Assembly (NCBI GenBank): GCA_020631735.1
Contig: CM036231.1
Span: 3,809,831-3,873,830, forward strand
Direction: 5' to 3'
DNA: 64,000 nucleotides
DNA from: Saccharum officinarum
Taxonomy: Eukaryota; Streptophyta; Magnoliopsida; Poales; Poaceae
A program made the translations under genes and the position numbers. Below, one piece after another: positions 9,116 to 20,639 of the stretch. Below the pieces are notes generated by a model that had not been told where the DNA came from, searched no databases, and was given only the letters and a program-made list of their open reading frames with translations. Position 1 is the stretch's first letter. Each line of letters opens with the position of its first letter.

Positions 9116-11090
9116 TCTGGTACTGCTCCTCTTCCATCTTGTTATTGCCTCTGTGAAACTGATGAATATATTAATTAGTTTTGTGAAATTGATGAATGCA
9201 TTATCACTTTTGTGGGTAGCCCATAGGTTGAATTGTTTGTGGTGTATCATTTGTGTACTCTGTAGCCTGTAATTATTATTTGTGGAGCTTCGCAAAAAAA
9301 AAAAAGTGTGGAGCATCAGGCATGAATTTTGTTCATCTGCAGATGTACTAGTCAGTCTGCTGCAATGCTATACACATGTTAAAACAGTTCCAAATATGCA
9401 TATCCTATTGGAGTGGAACTTATTTGTTGGAACTTGGCAATGAGTTTTCTAAGAACAAGTAATAGTTCTTAGAAACTTGTACATTCTGCACAGAAACTTG
9501 TACAGTCTGCACAGAAATTAGTGTAAATTATTGCAATCCTTTGTCTTCGTGACTGATCGCAGTTTGTAGTTTTGCAATTACTTAGCAATCTTCTTGATTC
9601 TATCTATCTGCACAACATTATAGATGTCTCTTTGGTTGAAAAATGTAGCAGTGAATTTCTAGCTGTTAGTGAGCATGAATGCTGAGACAAAGAATCAAGA
9701 GGAAGTGTAGAGAGACCATTTTATTTTCAAATATCTTTGTAAGTTCAATGTCAAATAATCTTTTGTCTTACTTTTGTTTCACATGATGCAGGGAAAAAAG
9801 TTTCGATGGAAGGAGGGAGAGTTGTTAGTGCTGGAGTTGTCTCCAAAGTTCTCTGTTGCTGCCAAATGCATAGCTGTCTTTTGCTTGGATGTTTCATGTT
9901 AAAGAAATTCTTCATAGCTAGAACACCTAGTAGACTTCAAATTATACTTTTGTAGCAGACTTCAAAAACCATGCATATGTGTACGTCTGGTGTGTGCTTG
10001 GATGGTCAGTGCTGAATCAGTGATTCTAGTTAACCTACAAATATTACATGTACCTGTAATATGTTCAGCCATGCTCGTGCATGTTAATTTCTCTATTTTC
10101 TAGTTGAAATTCGGCTTGTGTGTGTGTTTTTTTTTTTGTAATTTTATAGCAGGTTTATTAAATCTCTATTTTCTAGGTGAAATTCTGCTTTTGTGTTTTT
10201 TGTAATTTTATGGCAGGTTTATTAAATCCTACTACTGTTTTTCTAGCACATTTATTTGATTTTTATAGTAGTTTTTTTTATAGATGAACGATAGGCTTTG
10301 AATTTTTATCGACGGTCTGACTACTAAATTCAAATTTGTAGCTCAATTTGTTTATATCACGGTGTGCATTCTTCAGAACACACGAGTATCCAAATGCTTA
10401 GCGGCATTCTATGGGTGGTCATCGGTGGTTATGATTCCACATGTGTATTAGGTGTAGTGGTGGGATTTACCCAATCCATGGATGGATTAGAGACTAGCAC
10501 GGTGGGTAGCGGGTGCGCTACGCTGCGCCACTTTTGGCTGCTGCACACATGGAGAAATGGTAATGGAGGTTACAAATTGCATTCTAAGCCAGAGCAACTA
10601 ATCCTGAACTGAACTATTTGATCATGCCTTTACTATTACTATTGAAGTAGTCCCAACGTTGAGAACACAAATACACAAAAAAGAAATTGCAACAATAGAA
10701 ATTGTGTTGTTCTGGGGAAATAACGGCATAGTGTATGGATGAAGTTTTGAGTCCAAATCCAAATAGATATATTCTGAAATAGTAGTATAGATAAAATAGA
10801 TTTCAGTTGAATTGTTCATTGCATAAAGACAAAAATAAGGTGTGGAAGAAAATTTGGAACATTAGAGTTTAGAACCTAATAAAATGTCGAAAAAAATGTT
10901 GAAAGAACCATTAAAGGAGTAACCGAGCAAACATGTGTACATGACAGAAAGGAAATTAATCTTTGGAGGAAAAACATCAAACTGTTTCACTCAATTGTAA
11001 GACATAAGTTCTATTTTAGGGGTATATAACACAGTATTATATAGGTTAAACGGTAGTAAACATATAGTAGAAGTTATTAATATCTATAAT
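9116..11090. other. No gene; AT-rich sequence with two small tandem repeats
   Basis: No coding signature recognised. A 21-bp unit (agaaacttgtacattctgca plus c) is repeated about 2.3 times at 9471-9521. A 73-bp unit starting ctctattttctag is present twice at 10091-10227. The first ~1 kb may be the 3' part of the Harbinger-like transposon, but its terminal inverted repeat was not found. Confidence 0.55.
10091..10227 (+). repeat. 73-bp tandem duplication
   Basis: Two adjacent copies, starting ctctattttctag and ending aggtttattaaat. They differ mainly in a GT/T run. Confidence 0.85.
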
Positions 11091-11975
11091 TGGGGTGCTT
11101 ACTGATGACTACTGGCCCGATCTTCCGTGAGGTAACCGGTAAGTTCGACTTGTGGAGATCTCGACGTTGGCGATCCGGCTTCAAATCAGACACGATTCGA
11201 ACCCTGCAACCGTTACACCACTGCTTCGTTGGTTATCAACCAAGCACAACTTGATTGACCTCGCCAAGAAGGCTTTTCCTGCAAGTGAATCGAAGCGCAC
11301 GAGCAAGAAGGTTAAAACACGCAATCTGAAATTGCAAATATGAATGATGCGAATATCAATAGAGGGTTCAAGAACTCGGTTCCAAAGGACTAATCGACAC
11401 AGTGGAGGAGATCAAGAACGGGGGCCCTGGATCACTGTAAAAGGATTTGTCACCACAGTTACAATGAACGATTCAGTTTCTCGATTTCTAACAGCGGCGG
11501 CGGCTGTATTTATAGTCTAAGACTCGACCTAGGGTTGTGAACGGCCAGGGGTTGGGCGCCCACAACTTGGGCTTAAGGCCCGACACAATACATGGCCAAG
11601 TTGGCCCAAATAGGTGACGCAGCACCTTGACGTGGTCACACAGAATGATCCACGGATCTTCTGGAGCTGGGACCAGATCCAAAACGACGTCGTCGTCGTC
11701 CCTTTCCAACGCATCCAAGAACGCCCCGTTTTGATGTCGTATGAGAGAGTTATGACCAAAACAGTGACGACGTGTCTGCTGAATCCGAGGGTAACGTGGC
11801 AGCTGAGTTGGGGACGAATTGCAACTTGGGAAAGACCATAACGTCGGCGTGTCCAGCGTGGCGATGTCCTCATCATCCTCCCCTTCTTGAATTGGAGTCG
11901 TCCTCGACTCCATCTTGGCGATGTCCTCATCATCCCCTCCTGGGCCGGATGTATCACTTACAAACATTAAAAGAA
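11091..11975 (-). mobile_element. Minus-strand LTR-retrotransposon end (LTR plus a stub of internal DNA)
   Basis: Read on the minus strand, a short internal stub (GDDEDIAKMESRTTPIQEGEDDED, given here as key text only: acidic GDDED and EGEDDED boxes) leads to TGATGAGGACATCG at 11875. I take that as the LTR start because the same phrase also occurs about 54 bp upstream. A TATA box (ctataaata) follows at about 11505-11517, then an R/U5-like region ending near 11091. Acidic phrases of this kind precede the 3' LTR in several grass Ty3 elements (inference). No TSD or PBS could be shown, and the element is truncated on its internal side near 11975. Confidence 0.55.
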
Positions 11976-12470
11976 CAATAATACTCAGGAGCGGGCGTTT
12001 GTCTGCCTGGTCGCCGCGTACCCAAGCCTGCACAGCGATCCGGTCCAACAGGCAACTAGCATGCTCCCCTCTATGCTCTCCCCATCTCTCTACTCTCTAC
12101 TGAGCACGCTATGACAAAAATTCCCCACTCGCTTCAGTCGTAAGGTCTTCATTGTTGCATCCGCATGCCCCACTTTGCCGTCCCGCCGCCACGCACACCA
12201 CTCTGGTGCATCGCCGCCGCTATCCCCCATGGCTCCCCCATCCCCAACGGCGCCTCCGTCCCCCGTCGTGCCATGTCGTGCCCCATCCTCCGCTGCGCCC
12301 AGGTCTGGCGGCCAGGAGAGGGGGTCGTCGCTGGCCGAACCCAGGCCAGGCGCAGGCGCAGCTGGCCGCTGCCAGGCCACGCCACCATCCTCTATCGCAG
12401 GCTGGCCGGACCCAAATTTTCTCGCTCTGCTCTGCGTCACACGGAAGAAGAAGGGCAAAAAACACATGTT
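11976..12470. other. GC-rich stretch without a recognised gene
   Basis: 12140-12430 is strongly GC-rich, with open frames in several phases on both strands. That is expected from composition alone, and no conserved domain is visible. It adjoins the short-period repeat at 12470 and may belong to the same mobile element. Confidence 0.5.
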
Positions 12471-12820
12471 GGAAGCGTATGTTTCCAGTGTTTCAGATAG
12501 ATATATGTTGTAAGTGTTTTAGATGGATGTTGCAAAAGTAGATCGAGATGTTTCATATGTTACAATGGTTGTACACGTATGTTGCAAATGTCTGTTCCCA
12601 ATGTTTTTATTTTTTTTCAGACGTATGTTGCAAGTGTATTTATTTGGATGTTGCATATGTTTCACACATATGTTGCAAGTGTTTTATCTGGATATTGCAT
12701 ATGTTTGAATGGTTTTCAAGTGTTTTTGCAAGTGTTTCAGAAGCATGTTTCAAGTGTTTCATCTGTCTTCTTTTGTATATTGTAAGTGTTTCATCTGGAT
12801 GTTTTAAAAGTAGATCGGGC
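12470..12820 (+). repeat. Degenerate short-period repeat (atgttgcaagtgttt motif)
   Basis: About seven imperfect, same-direction copies of a 40-45-bp phrase built on tgttgcaagtgtttcatctggatg (core: ttgcaagtgttt), for example near 12508, 12577, 12623, 12667, 12727, 12746 and 12779. Similar wording is familiar from dispersed grass transposon debris, but I cannot assign a superfamily. Confidence 0.7.
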
Positions 12821-13907
12821 GAGTGTAGCGGTTCTCAATCTAGTCAGTGTGGATCTAATTTTCGATTGTGTTTCTCACCTCCACGGTGGTTAGTGGCGGT
12901 GGGTAGACCACACCCCTACAGTAGTGGTCAACGGCGGCTTGAGGAAGCTCTCGGATGGGTGCCTCCGGGCGGCACGGGCCCCACGTGGGCGTGCGAAATG
13001 GTGCGGGAAGCGGACTGCAGGCGCAGGTGTCCAGATGCGCCGTCCGTCCGGACGTTCAAGCGCTAACGGTGCCATTAAAAGAAACGATAAAAAATTAGGA
13101 TTCAGCCTCCTCTGCCATCTCCCAAAATAGATAACATGAACTCATCAGTACCTGAGGTTTTCCTGGAAGAAAAAGATGAAGATCAGGAGTGACGCACATG
13201 TTCTGGTAAAAAAAAAGGGGGTAGCAACCTGTGAAAGGCCCTTGGCCAACTAACCAGCCGAATTAAATCAACAAAATGGTTAATACTATGAAGGAGATTT
13301 GAGGAAAGAAAATATACTGCTGCAATATTGTAATCTAATTATACAATGGAGCAAAGGTCAGATATGCCCAAGGACAGGAATATATATATGTAAAAAATAT
13401 TGAGACTGTATGGACACATATATGTGATACGGAGTACACTATATCTGTAAAGAATATACATGTTTAACTTTAGGTACACTTTGTTTTCCATGCATAAACC
13501 TGAGGCTTTCATTCTAAGGCGTTCACATGATATTTTTGAAGGGGCACCAAATGAATACTGAATACATTTTCGTTGTAAATTAAATCAACCAGTCATAAGA
13601 AAAGTATCTATTTATTATGGCGGGCAAAGGTAACTTGGTTTAGCGACATGTACACGACATATAGGATGTGTTTAGTTCACGTTTTAGATCTAGACGGGCT
13701 AGCCAACTAGGCCTGGGCAGCCCAATCCTCTTCAGTAATGCAAGAGGCATGTGTTTAGTTTGCTTGTACTAGTAAAGAATGGCTTATCTAGATCATGTTT
13801 GGCTGCCTAGCTAGCTTAGATAGGATCACCTTTTCCTAGTGAAGGTGAGCCTTAGCCAAAATCACCTCTCCCTCACAGCCTCACCTTTGTTTTCAGCTCG
13901 TGTTATA
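12821..13907. other. No gene; mixed intergenic DNA
   Basis: A GC-rich piece (12890-13070) is followed by AT-rich sequence. A phrase like gtgtttagttcacg recurs near 13668 and 13750, loosely like PIF-type MITE ends, but no matching opposite terminus was found. Confidence 0.45.
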
Positions 13908-14176
13908 CTAATCCTTCTTTTTTTCAAAAAAATTATTTATCCTATGTGGAACTTTATTAACTTTGACAACTTTTTTTTATAAAAGATATATATTAGCATC
14001 TACAAGTTTAAACGAACACACTTTCAAGATATATTTTATGTACAATTTAGTGAAACTAATTTGTTATTATAGATTTTGATATGTTTTTGTAGCTATAAAC
14101 TAGGCAAAGTTAAAGAAGTTAAGCTTGACTTTGAAAAAGCTAAAATAAACTATACTAGTTTGGAATGGAGGAAGTA
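13908..14176 (+). mobile_element. Possible Stowaway-like MITE
   Basis: An AT-rich ~270-bp stretch whose right end reads ttggaatggaggaagta, the typical Stowaway (Tc1/mariner MITE) terminus in grasses, next to a TA dinucleotide. The left end (ctaatccttcttttttt) is only a poor inverted match, so the element is degenerate or the left boundary is wrong. Confidence 0.4.
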
Positions 14177-14642
14177 CAAGTTGAAATCGTGTGCACTCGT
14201 CAGCAATGCAAGCACTGTGGTTTTGTGACGATGGGTCTTTGTTTCCAAAGGGTAAAAAAAAATCCTCGAGTATTATAACACGTGTTCCAAAAGGACAGGA
14301 ATCCGTTGTCCACTGGCCACCCGTTGAACGAGGTTGAAGCCCCGGTGAACACCTCTATTTTCGGCCGGCACGTACGGCCCAGACGGCCACCACATCCCGA
14401 AAATGGCGTGCTTAATAACGGAGGTCAACCTTCGAGCAGGAAGCTGCGAAGAAGACCGACGACGTGCCCTCCCGGCCCCTCGGCGTGCCCCCGTCGTCCT
14501 CCCGTCCGTTGATCGATCGATCTGGCCATGGCACAACACTGAGATCCTCGTCGGTCGTCGTGTTGTGGCTCGTGAGCCGAACGATTAATCCGGCGGAAGC
14601 TAGGAGGGTCACACCGTACGCCGCCGTCGGCAACGACGACAG
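14177..14642 (+). promoter_or_regulatory. Upstream region of the kinase gene
   Basis: 466 bp between the MITE-like stretch and the kinase start codon. It contains a G-box (CACGTG) at about 14279-14284, a common plant bZIP/bHLH binding site, and becomes GC-rich towards the gene. I saw no clear TATA box. It holds no gene of its own. Confidence 0.4.
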
Positions 14643-17275
14643 ATGGGGCGGTCGTACCATGACGGCGACAGGGACACGGGGACGGACCTTGGCTACCCGC
14701 TGGTGGCCGTGTGCATCGACAAGGACAAGAACAGCCAGAACGCGCTCAAGTGGGCCATCGACTCGCTGGTCCAGAAGGGGCAGACCATCGTCCTCGTCCA
14801 CGTCAACACCAAGGGCACCTCCGGCGGCGTGGAGGACGCCGCCGGGTTCAAGCAGCCGACGGACCCGCACATGAAGGACCTCTTCCTCCCGTTCCGATGC
14901 TTCTGCACCCGCAAAGACGTACGTGACGATTGTCGTGCACCGATGGAGGAGACGTTGTGACATGTGTGTGTTGCCTTGCTGCAGATCCATTGCAAGGACG
15001 TGGTGCTAGACGAGCACGACGTGGCCAAGTCCATCATCGAGTTCTCGGCGCACGCGGCGGTGGAGAAGCTCGTCCTCGGCGCCACGGCGAGGGGCGGCTT
15101 CGTCCGGTTCAAGGCGGACATCCCGACCACCATCTCCAAGGGCGCGCCGGACTTCTGCACGGTGTACGTCGTCAACAAGGGGAAGGTGTCGTCGCAGCGC
15201 AACTCCATCCGCGCCGCACCGCGGGTGTCGCCGCTCCGGTCGCAGATCCAGTCGGCGCAGAGCGCCGCCGTCGCGACGCCCAAGCCCGAGCCGCCGCCGC
15301 AGTCGCAGCGGTGGTCCTCGTCGTCGAGAGGCCACTCTGACCACGGCGAGACGCCGCGGGTCGACAACTTCCGCTCGCCGTTCGCGCGCGGGGGCCCCGC
15401 CAACACGCGCAAGTCGTACGCCGACCTCAGCCACATGTCCATGCCGGACTCGGCGGACATCTCGTTCGTCAGCAGCACCGGCCGCCGGAGCGTCGAGCAC
15501 CACTCGGCGATCCCGCCGCGGATGTCCAACGGCTCCGTGGACAGCTACGACCACAGCTTCGAGATGTCGCGCACGCCCAGCAAGTGGGGCGGCGACTCCT
15601 TCGGCGGCGGCATGGACCACACCACCTTCTCGCAGAGCAGCAGCTCTTCCTTCTGCTCCTCGGCATGGTGACTACTTGATTTTGTATTATTTGTTAGCTC
15701 GATCGATTCTCAGATCTCGATCTCCATTGCCACCATCTTGAATTCCTAATAACAGCAGGACGACGTGGAGGCGGAGATGAAGAGGCTACGCCTGGAGCTG
15801 AAGCAGACCATGGACATGTACAGCACGGCCTGCAAGGAGGCGCTGACGGCCAAACAGAAGGCCATGGAGCTGCAGCGGTGGAAGATGGAGGAGGAGCAGA
15901 AGACGCAGGACTCGCGGATAACAGAGGACTCGGCCATGGCGATGATCGAGCGGGAGAAGGCGAAGGCGAAGGCGGCCATGGAGGCGGCGGAGGCGTCGCA
16001 GCGGATCGCGGAGATGGAGGTGCAGAAGCGGATCAGCGCGGAGAAGAAGCTGCTCAAGGAGGCCGAGGAGCGCAAGAACCACCGCGGCGGCAGCGGCATG
16101 TCGCACGAGGTCCGGTACCGCCGCTACAGCATCGAGGAGATCGAGCAGGCTACCAACAACTTCGACGACACGCGCAAGGTCGGCGAGGGCGGGTACGGCC
16201 CCGTGTACAAGGGCTTCCTGGACCACACGCAGGTCGCCATCAAGGTGCTCCGCCCCGACGCGGCGCAGGGCCGGTCGCAGTTCCAGCAGGAGGTGGAGGT
16301 GCTGAGCTGCATCCGCCACCCCAACATGGTGCTCCTCCTCGGCGCGTGCCCGGAGTACGGCTGCCTCGTTTACGAGTACATGGCCAGCGGCAGCCTGGAC
16401 GACTGCCTGTTCCGCCGCTGCTCCGGCGCCGCCGGGCCCGTCATCCCCTGGCAGCACCGGTTCCGCATCTGCGCCGAGATAGCCACGGGCCTGCTGTTCC
16501 TGCACCAGACCAAGCCGGAGCCGCTGGTGCACCGGGACCTCAAGCCGGGGAACATCCTGCTGGACCGCAACTACGTGAGCAAGATCAGCGACGTCGGGCT
16601 GGCGCGGCTCGTGCCGCCGTCCGTCGCCGACACCGTGACGCAGTACCGGATGACGTCCACCGCGGGGACCTTCTGCTACATCGACCCGGAGTACCAGCAG
16701 ACGGGCATGCTCGGCGTCAAGTCCGACATCTACTCCTTCGGCGTCATGCTGCTGCAGATCATCACGGCGAAGCCGCCCATGGGGCTGTCGCACCACGTCG
16801 GCCGCGCCATAGAACGCGGCGCGCTGCTGGACATGCTCGACCCCGCCGTGCCGGACTGGCCCCTCGAGGAGGCGCAGTGCCTCGCCGAGATGGCGCTCCG
16901 CTGCTGCGAGCTGCGCCGCAAGGACCGGCCCGACCTCGGCGCCGTCGTGCTCCCGGAGCTCAACCGGCTGCGCGCGCTCGGCGAGGACAACATGCAGTAC
17001 TGCGGCGCCATCAGGGGGGCGGCGGCATGGGCATGCACAGCTCGCCGTTCCACAGCAACGTCTCACGGTCGCACGCCGCCGTAAGCATCCTCCGTCCATA
17101 ACAACCAAACATTTTTCCAACACGACTAATAACGAACTTCAATTCTAAGCATAACTGAGACGAGCATTCGATGGGAAATTTACAGGAGATGATGGTCGAT
17201 TCTCAGTACCCAAGATCAGTGTTCAGCTCAAGAGCGAGCGATTCGCCCAAGCCGCCGAGAAGATCGAACGTTTGA
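14643..17275 (+). CDS. USP-domain receptor-like cytoplasmic kinase (RLCK-IX type), four exons, frame anomalies
   Basis: Exons read as 14643-14918, 14985-15667, 15759-17080 and 17186-17275, with GT...AG introns. Exon 1-2: universal-stress-protein (adenine-nucleotide alpha-hydrolase-like) domain starting YPLVAVCIDKDKNSQNALKW, then a long Ser/Pro-rich linker. Exon 3: a coiled coil (VEAEMKRLRLELKQTMDMY and a K/E/A-rich helix), then a protein kinase domain: glycine loop GEGGYGPVYKG (~16182), VAIK lysine (16242-16244), HRDLKPGN (~16530), DVG in place of DFG (16590-16598), DPEY, SFGV. The last exon reads a Ser/Arg/Pro-rich tail ending RRSNV. No U-box is present. USP-kinase proteins are thought to act in stress or developmental signalling in the cytoplasm. 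Two anomalies: exon 2 does not join exon 3 in frame with a GT donor (a weak GC donor at 15663 would), and the G-run at 16984-16989 throws exon 3 out of the frame that fits the last exon. Confidence 0.82.
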
Positions 17276-17624
17276 CGCCCATGCATGAACTTTCCAGCGT
17301 CGGCGCTTGCAGGGTGAAGGGGGTGGCGTTGTGTTGTGCAGGTTCATAAGCTGCCTAGCTTGAGGGGGAGCTAGAGCAGGTGTTGTTTCTAGCATGAGTT
17401 TGGTGCAGAATTTTCTTGCACGAGGCACGAGCTATGTACTAGTAACACAGAACCGTATGGCTGGCTCTGCCATTGCCGTGTACCTGTTCTTGTAACTTGT
17501 GACAGCTTCCTCTTTTGTGTAATGGATTTTTTTTGTTGGATATGTTTTTTTTAATGTCTATACATAGTATATATCTATATCTATACTACAAAGGAATGGA
17601 TTACTTGAAAATATAGCTCGCCCT
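17276..17624 (+). other. 3' flank / probable 3' UTR of the kinase gene
   Basis: Non-coding sequence after the kinase stop. T-rich runs and tgtaatgg near 17518 are compatible with a 3' UTR end, but no polyadenylation site can be fixed. The CACTA element starts directly after. Confidence 0.4.
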
Positions 17625-19299
17625 CACTACAAGAGATTAGGCCTTCTACGACAATTTTCATATCACAAAGCACTTTTTAGTCATAGAACGATGCGTTTAT
17701 GATAATTTTTTACTGGATGACAAGCGTTTGTGACCAGATGTGTTTTAGTCATAAACAACCGTCACGTGTGCCCTTCCCATCTTTGTGACAATAGCTCATG
17801 ACGAAAGTTCGGCATAGCAGCAGCAGTAGCTATATAAGTTCGGGCATAGCAGCAGTTCGGTTCAGTTCTGTTCTGTGAAGTACTTTCAGTGGCTACTGCT
17901 AGCAGTTCAGTTCAGTAGAGTTCAGTTCGGCATAGCAGCAACAGCAGTATGCTTTTTTAAGCTTGGCTTATTTTGCCCATGTGTAAATAGAAGCTCCTGT
18001 TAGCTGACTAATTAGTGTGCTGCTTATTTACTATTGATTTGTTTTCATTCTGCTTTGAGAAATATTTGTACCTATTAATTGATTGATCGCTAGTTACTTT
18101 TTTCATTTTTGTGCTGCTTTAAATAGCTTGCTGTTAGTACCGCGTCCATAGCCATAATTAGCCCCGTTTGGTTTAAGTTAAAGTTTACTGCCATCACATG
18201 AATGTCCCTCAAATGTATGGAGTATAATTAGACTAATTGCTGCATGTCGGCACAGATTGAGAAGTATTTGAGACTCTATTAAGCTAATTGTAAGATTGAC
18301 TTTTTTCAAATAAGTGCTGCTACTGTTTGTTTGCTTTAATAACATCACCATAGCCATATTCTTTTTCTGCTGCGTTGAGTAGCTTGCTGCTAATTTATTT
18401 TTTCAAATTTTTTGACATGCAGTTCCTGAATGTAGTCTTGTGTTGGTAACATAAACTTCAAAACTAATACTGCAATTTGATGATATATACAGAGTGGTTA
18501 AACATAAACTAGTCAAGTTGCTAGATGAAAATGGTGATGTGCCTATGAGATTCTATCTCTAATTATCTGGCGTTTCATGTAACAGACCACTGAGTTCAAG
18601 TTGAGGCATGCTGGTACGTGAAGAAATTTAGTACAAGATACCTGGTATGGAGATTCTTCTGTTGTTAATATAAGATCACAGAACTATATGGGTTGGCTGA
18701 TGTATGTATATGGGTTTGCTCATGTGTATTTGAGCTGGCTGATGTATGTATATGAGCTGGTTGATATATTTATATGGGCTGCAATGTTCCCGGAACGACC
18801 AGGATCATGATACATTTGGAGCACCTAATGTTGTATGAAGCATTGTGTTTGGAGGAAATATTATGGTCGCACGTTAAAACTTGTGATTATTATGTAATTG
18901 GTGATGTGATTTATTATTTGTGATGAATATTTAAATAGGCTTGGTTGATAATATGAATGCTCGGCCTCTAGAGAAAAAAAGAATGGGCTAAACAGATTCA
19001 TAAGAAATTGGACCAAAAAGGCCAGCCACAACGTGTGGGCCAAACTAGTTTTAGCCCAATTAACTAGTGAGGAAAGCAGCCCATGATACATGGGCCAGGT
19101 CACGCACCACATCATTTGCCACGTCAGATCTACAATTGTCACTAAGATTAATGACAATTGGGTCTGTTAGTCACAGAAGGGGGATTATGACCCACCTTCT
19201 ATGACCACAGTAATATAGTCACAGAAGGGGTACAATGACAAGAAAAAGGTTGTAATTGTCACAATCAGTTAGTCATAGAAGGCCTAACCTCTTATAGTG
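17625..19299. mobile_element. Non-autonomous CACTA (En/Spm) transposon
   Basis: 1,675 bp. The left terminus CACTACAAGAGATTAGGCCT and the right terminus (reverse complement CACTATAAGAGGTTAGGCCT) are inverted repeats that match over about 28 bp with a few changes. It is flanked by the 3-bp TSD CCT (17622-17624 and 19300-19302). Subterminal copies of agtcatagaa/gtcacagaagg lie in both ends, as expected for transposase binding in CACTA elements. No transposase coding sequence is visible inside, so it would depend on enzyme supplied in trans. Internal cagcag/gttcagttc-rich low-complexity DNA lies at about 17813-17950. Confidence 0.92.
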
Positions 19300-19302
19300 C
19301 CT

Positions 19303-20539
19303 AATCTATCCTATCCACCTCTAATCTCCTCCGTTGGATGGTTTTTTTTCTATTTTCCATCTAACGCAACTAATTGATTACAGCACATTAGACGGGTGGA
19401 CCCAGCCAAGGAGGACTACACAAATTGAGGAGACATACTTGTCTGGGTTATTGTCGATGTACGCACTCCTTCCTCGCGCCCCGTGTTCCTCAACTTGCTT
19501 CTTCATCCATGCTTGAGGACATTTCTTTATTTTCATGCTTGGGTGTTCCTCAACTTGCTTCTTCATCTATGCTTAAGGACATTTCTTCATGTTCATGCTT
19601 TGCAACCTAACATTAACCTATTTCTCCAAAACAAAAATGTTAGTCACAAAAATCAATGTTATCATTAACCACCAAATTCACTTACATGAGAGGCATAGAA
19701 GCTCATAGCCGTCCAACCAAATCCTAGTAAAGACCTTGCTGTCAAATCAGTCGTCGTAACCTCTCATCCTATATGGTACTGCCACACCTAACACTATGTT
19801 GACTAATCAATCGACCAAGTCAAATTGGGTGGTTGGACCATCTAACAACGCTACAGTGATCCAGCTCCTGCATGTAGTGAGGTGTCCACACCCCACACAC
19901 AAGGGTAAAATGATCAGTGGAGAACATGGCGGTTTGCCTCTCAAAATAGAGCACTCATGTACATGATGTGACATGATGGTATGCAAAGAATATTGAGTTC
20001 AGTCAGTCTTTACCTTCGATTGTGTCATTTTGACTTTTGACATTAGGTTTTGAAAGTCAAACTATTTATATACTTAAACCTATTAGTAGTAATTATAAGG
20101 AATACAAACAATCTCATAATGCCACCGGAAGGTTCCAAGAAACCCAAAGTAATATACACTTCAATGCCCGAAACATCTCTACTACCAGTTACAATCTGCA
20201 GCAAAGCTTCTGCCGTCTCCTAGACCAAGGGAAAATAAGGACACCCATGGGAAAGCCCAAAAATTCACTCATTTAGATCATATTAGGATTTTCCCTATTT
20301 TTCTATTTTTAATTCACTTTTTGCAAAAATAAATGGTGGGATAACTTTTTATAAAAAAAATACCCATATAGCTAATTGAATTGGTAGAATTTTCCTTTTA
20401 TAACCATTTGAATTGGTTGAATTTACTCTTTTGTCCTTCATAATATTTCTTAAAAAAAATTATACATTTTCCATATTAGCTTGGATGGAGATAAAATTTG
20501 ATATAAACTTTGTAAGAGCTCGATGAAATCTAAAAGATT
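19303..20539. other. No gene; intergenic DNA up to the assembly gap
   Basis: AT-rich, no coding family recognised. The only structure noticed is a 60-bp tandem duplication at 19483-19602. Confidence 0.5.
19483..19602 (+). repeat. 60-bp tandem duplication
   Basis: Two adjacent copies beginning gtgttcctcaacttgcttct (19483 and 19543), with a handful of differences. Confidence 0.88.
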
Positions 20540-20639
20540 NNNNNNNNNNNNNNNNNNNNNNNNNNNNNNNNNNNNNNNNNNNNNNNNNNNNNNNNNNNNN
20601 NNNNNNNNNNNNNNNNNNNNNNNNNNNNNNNNNNNNNNN
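20540..20639. other. Assembly gap (100 N)
   Basis: Exactly 100 N, a conventional placeholder for a gap of unknown size. Confidence 0.99.

Noticed and set aside
12090..12541. Several overlapping open frames in the GC-rich block
   Set aside because: Open on both strands in many phases, as expected from composition; no conserved motif.
15878..17101. 407-codon plus-strand frame overlapping the kinase exon in another phase
   Set aside because: Gly/Arg/Ala-rich out-of-phase reading of the kinase coding sequence.
15786..17123. 445-codon minus-strand frame opposite the kinase exon
   Set aside because: His/Arg/Leu-rich antisense shadow of a GC3-rich gene; no domain.
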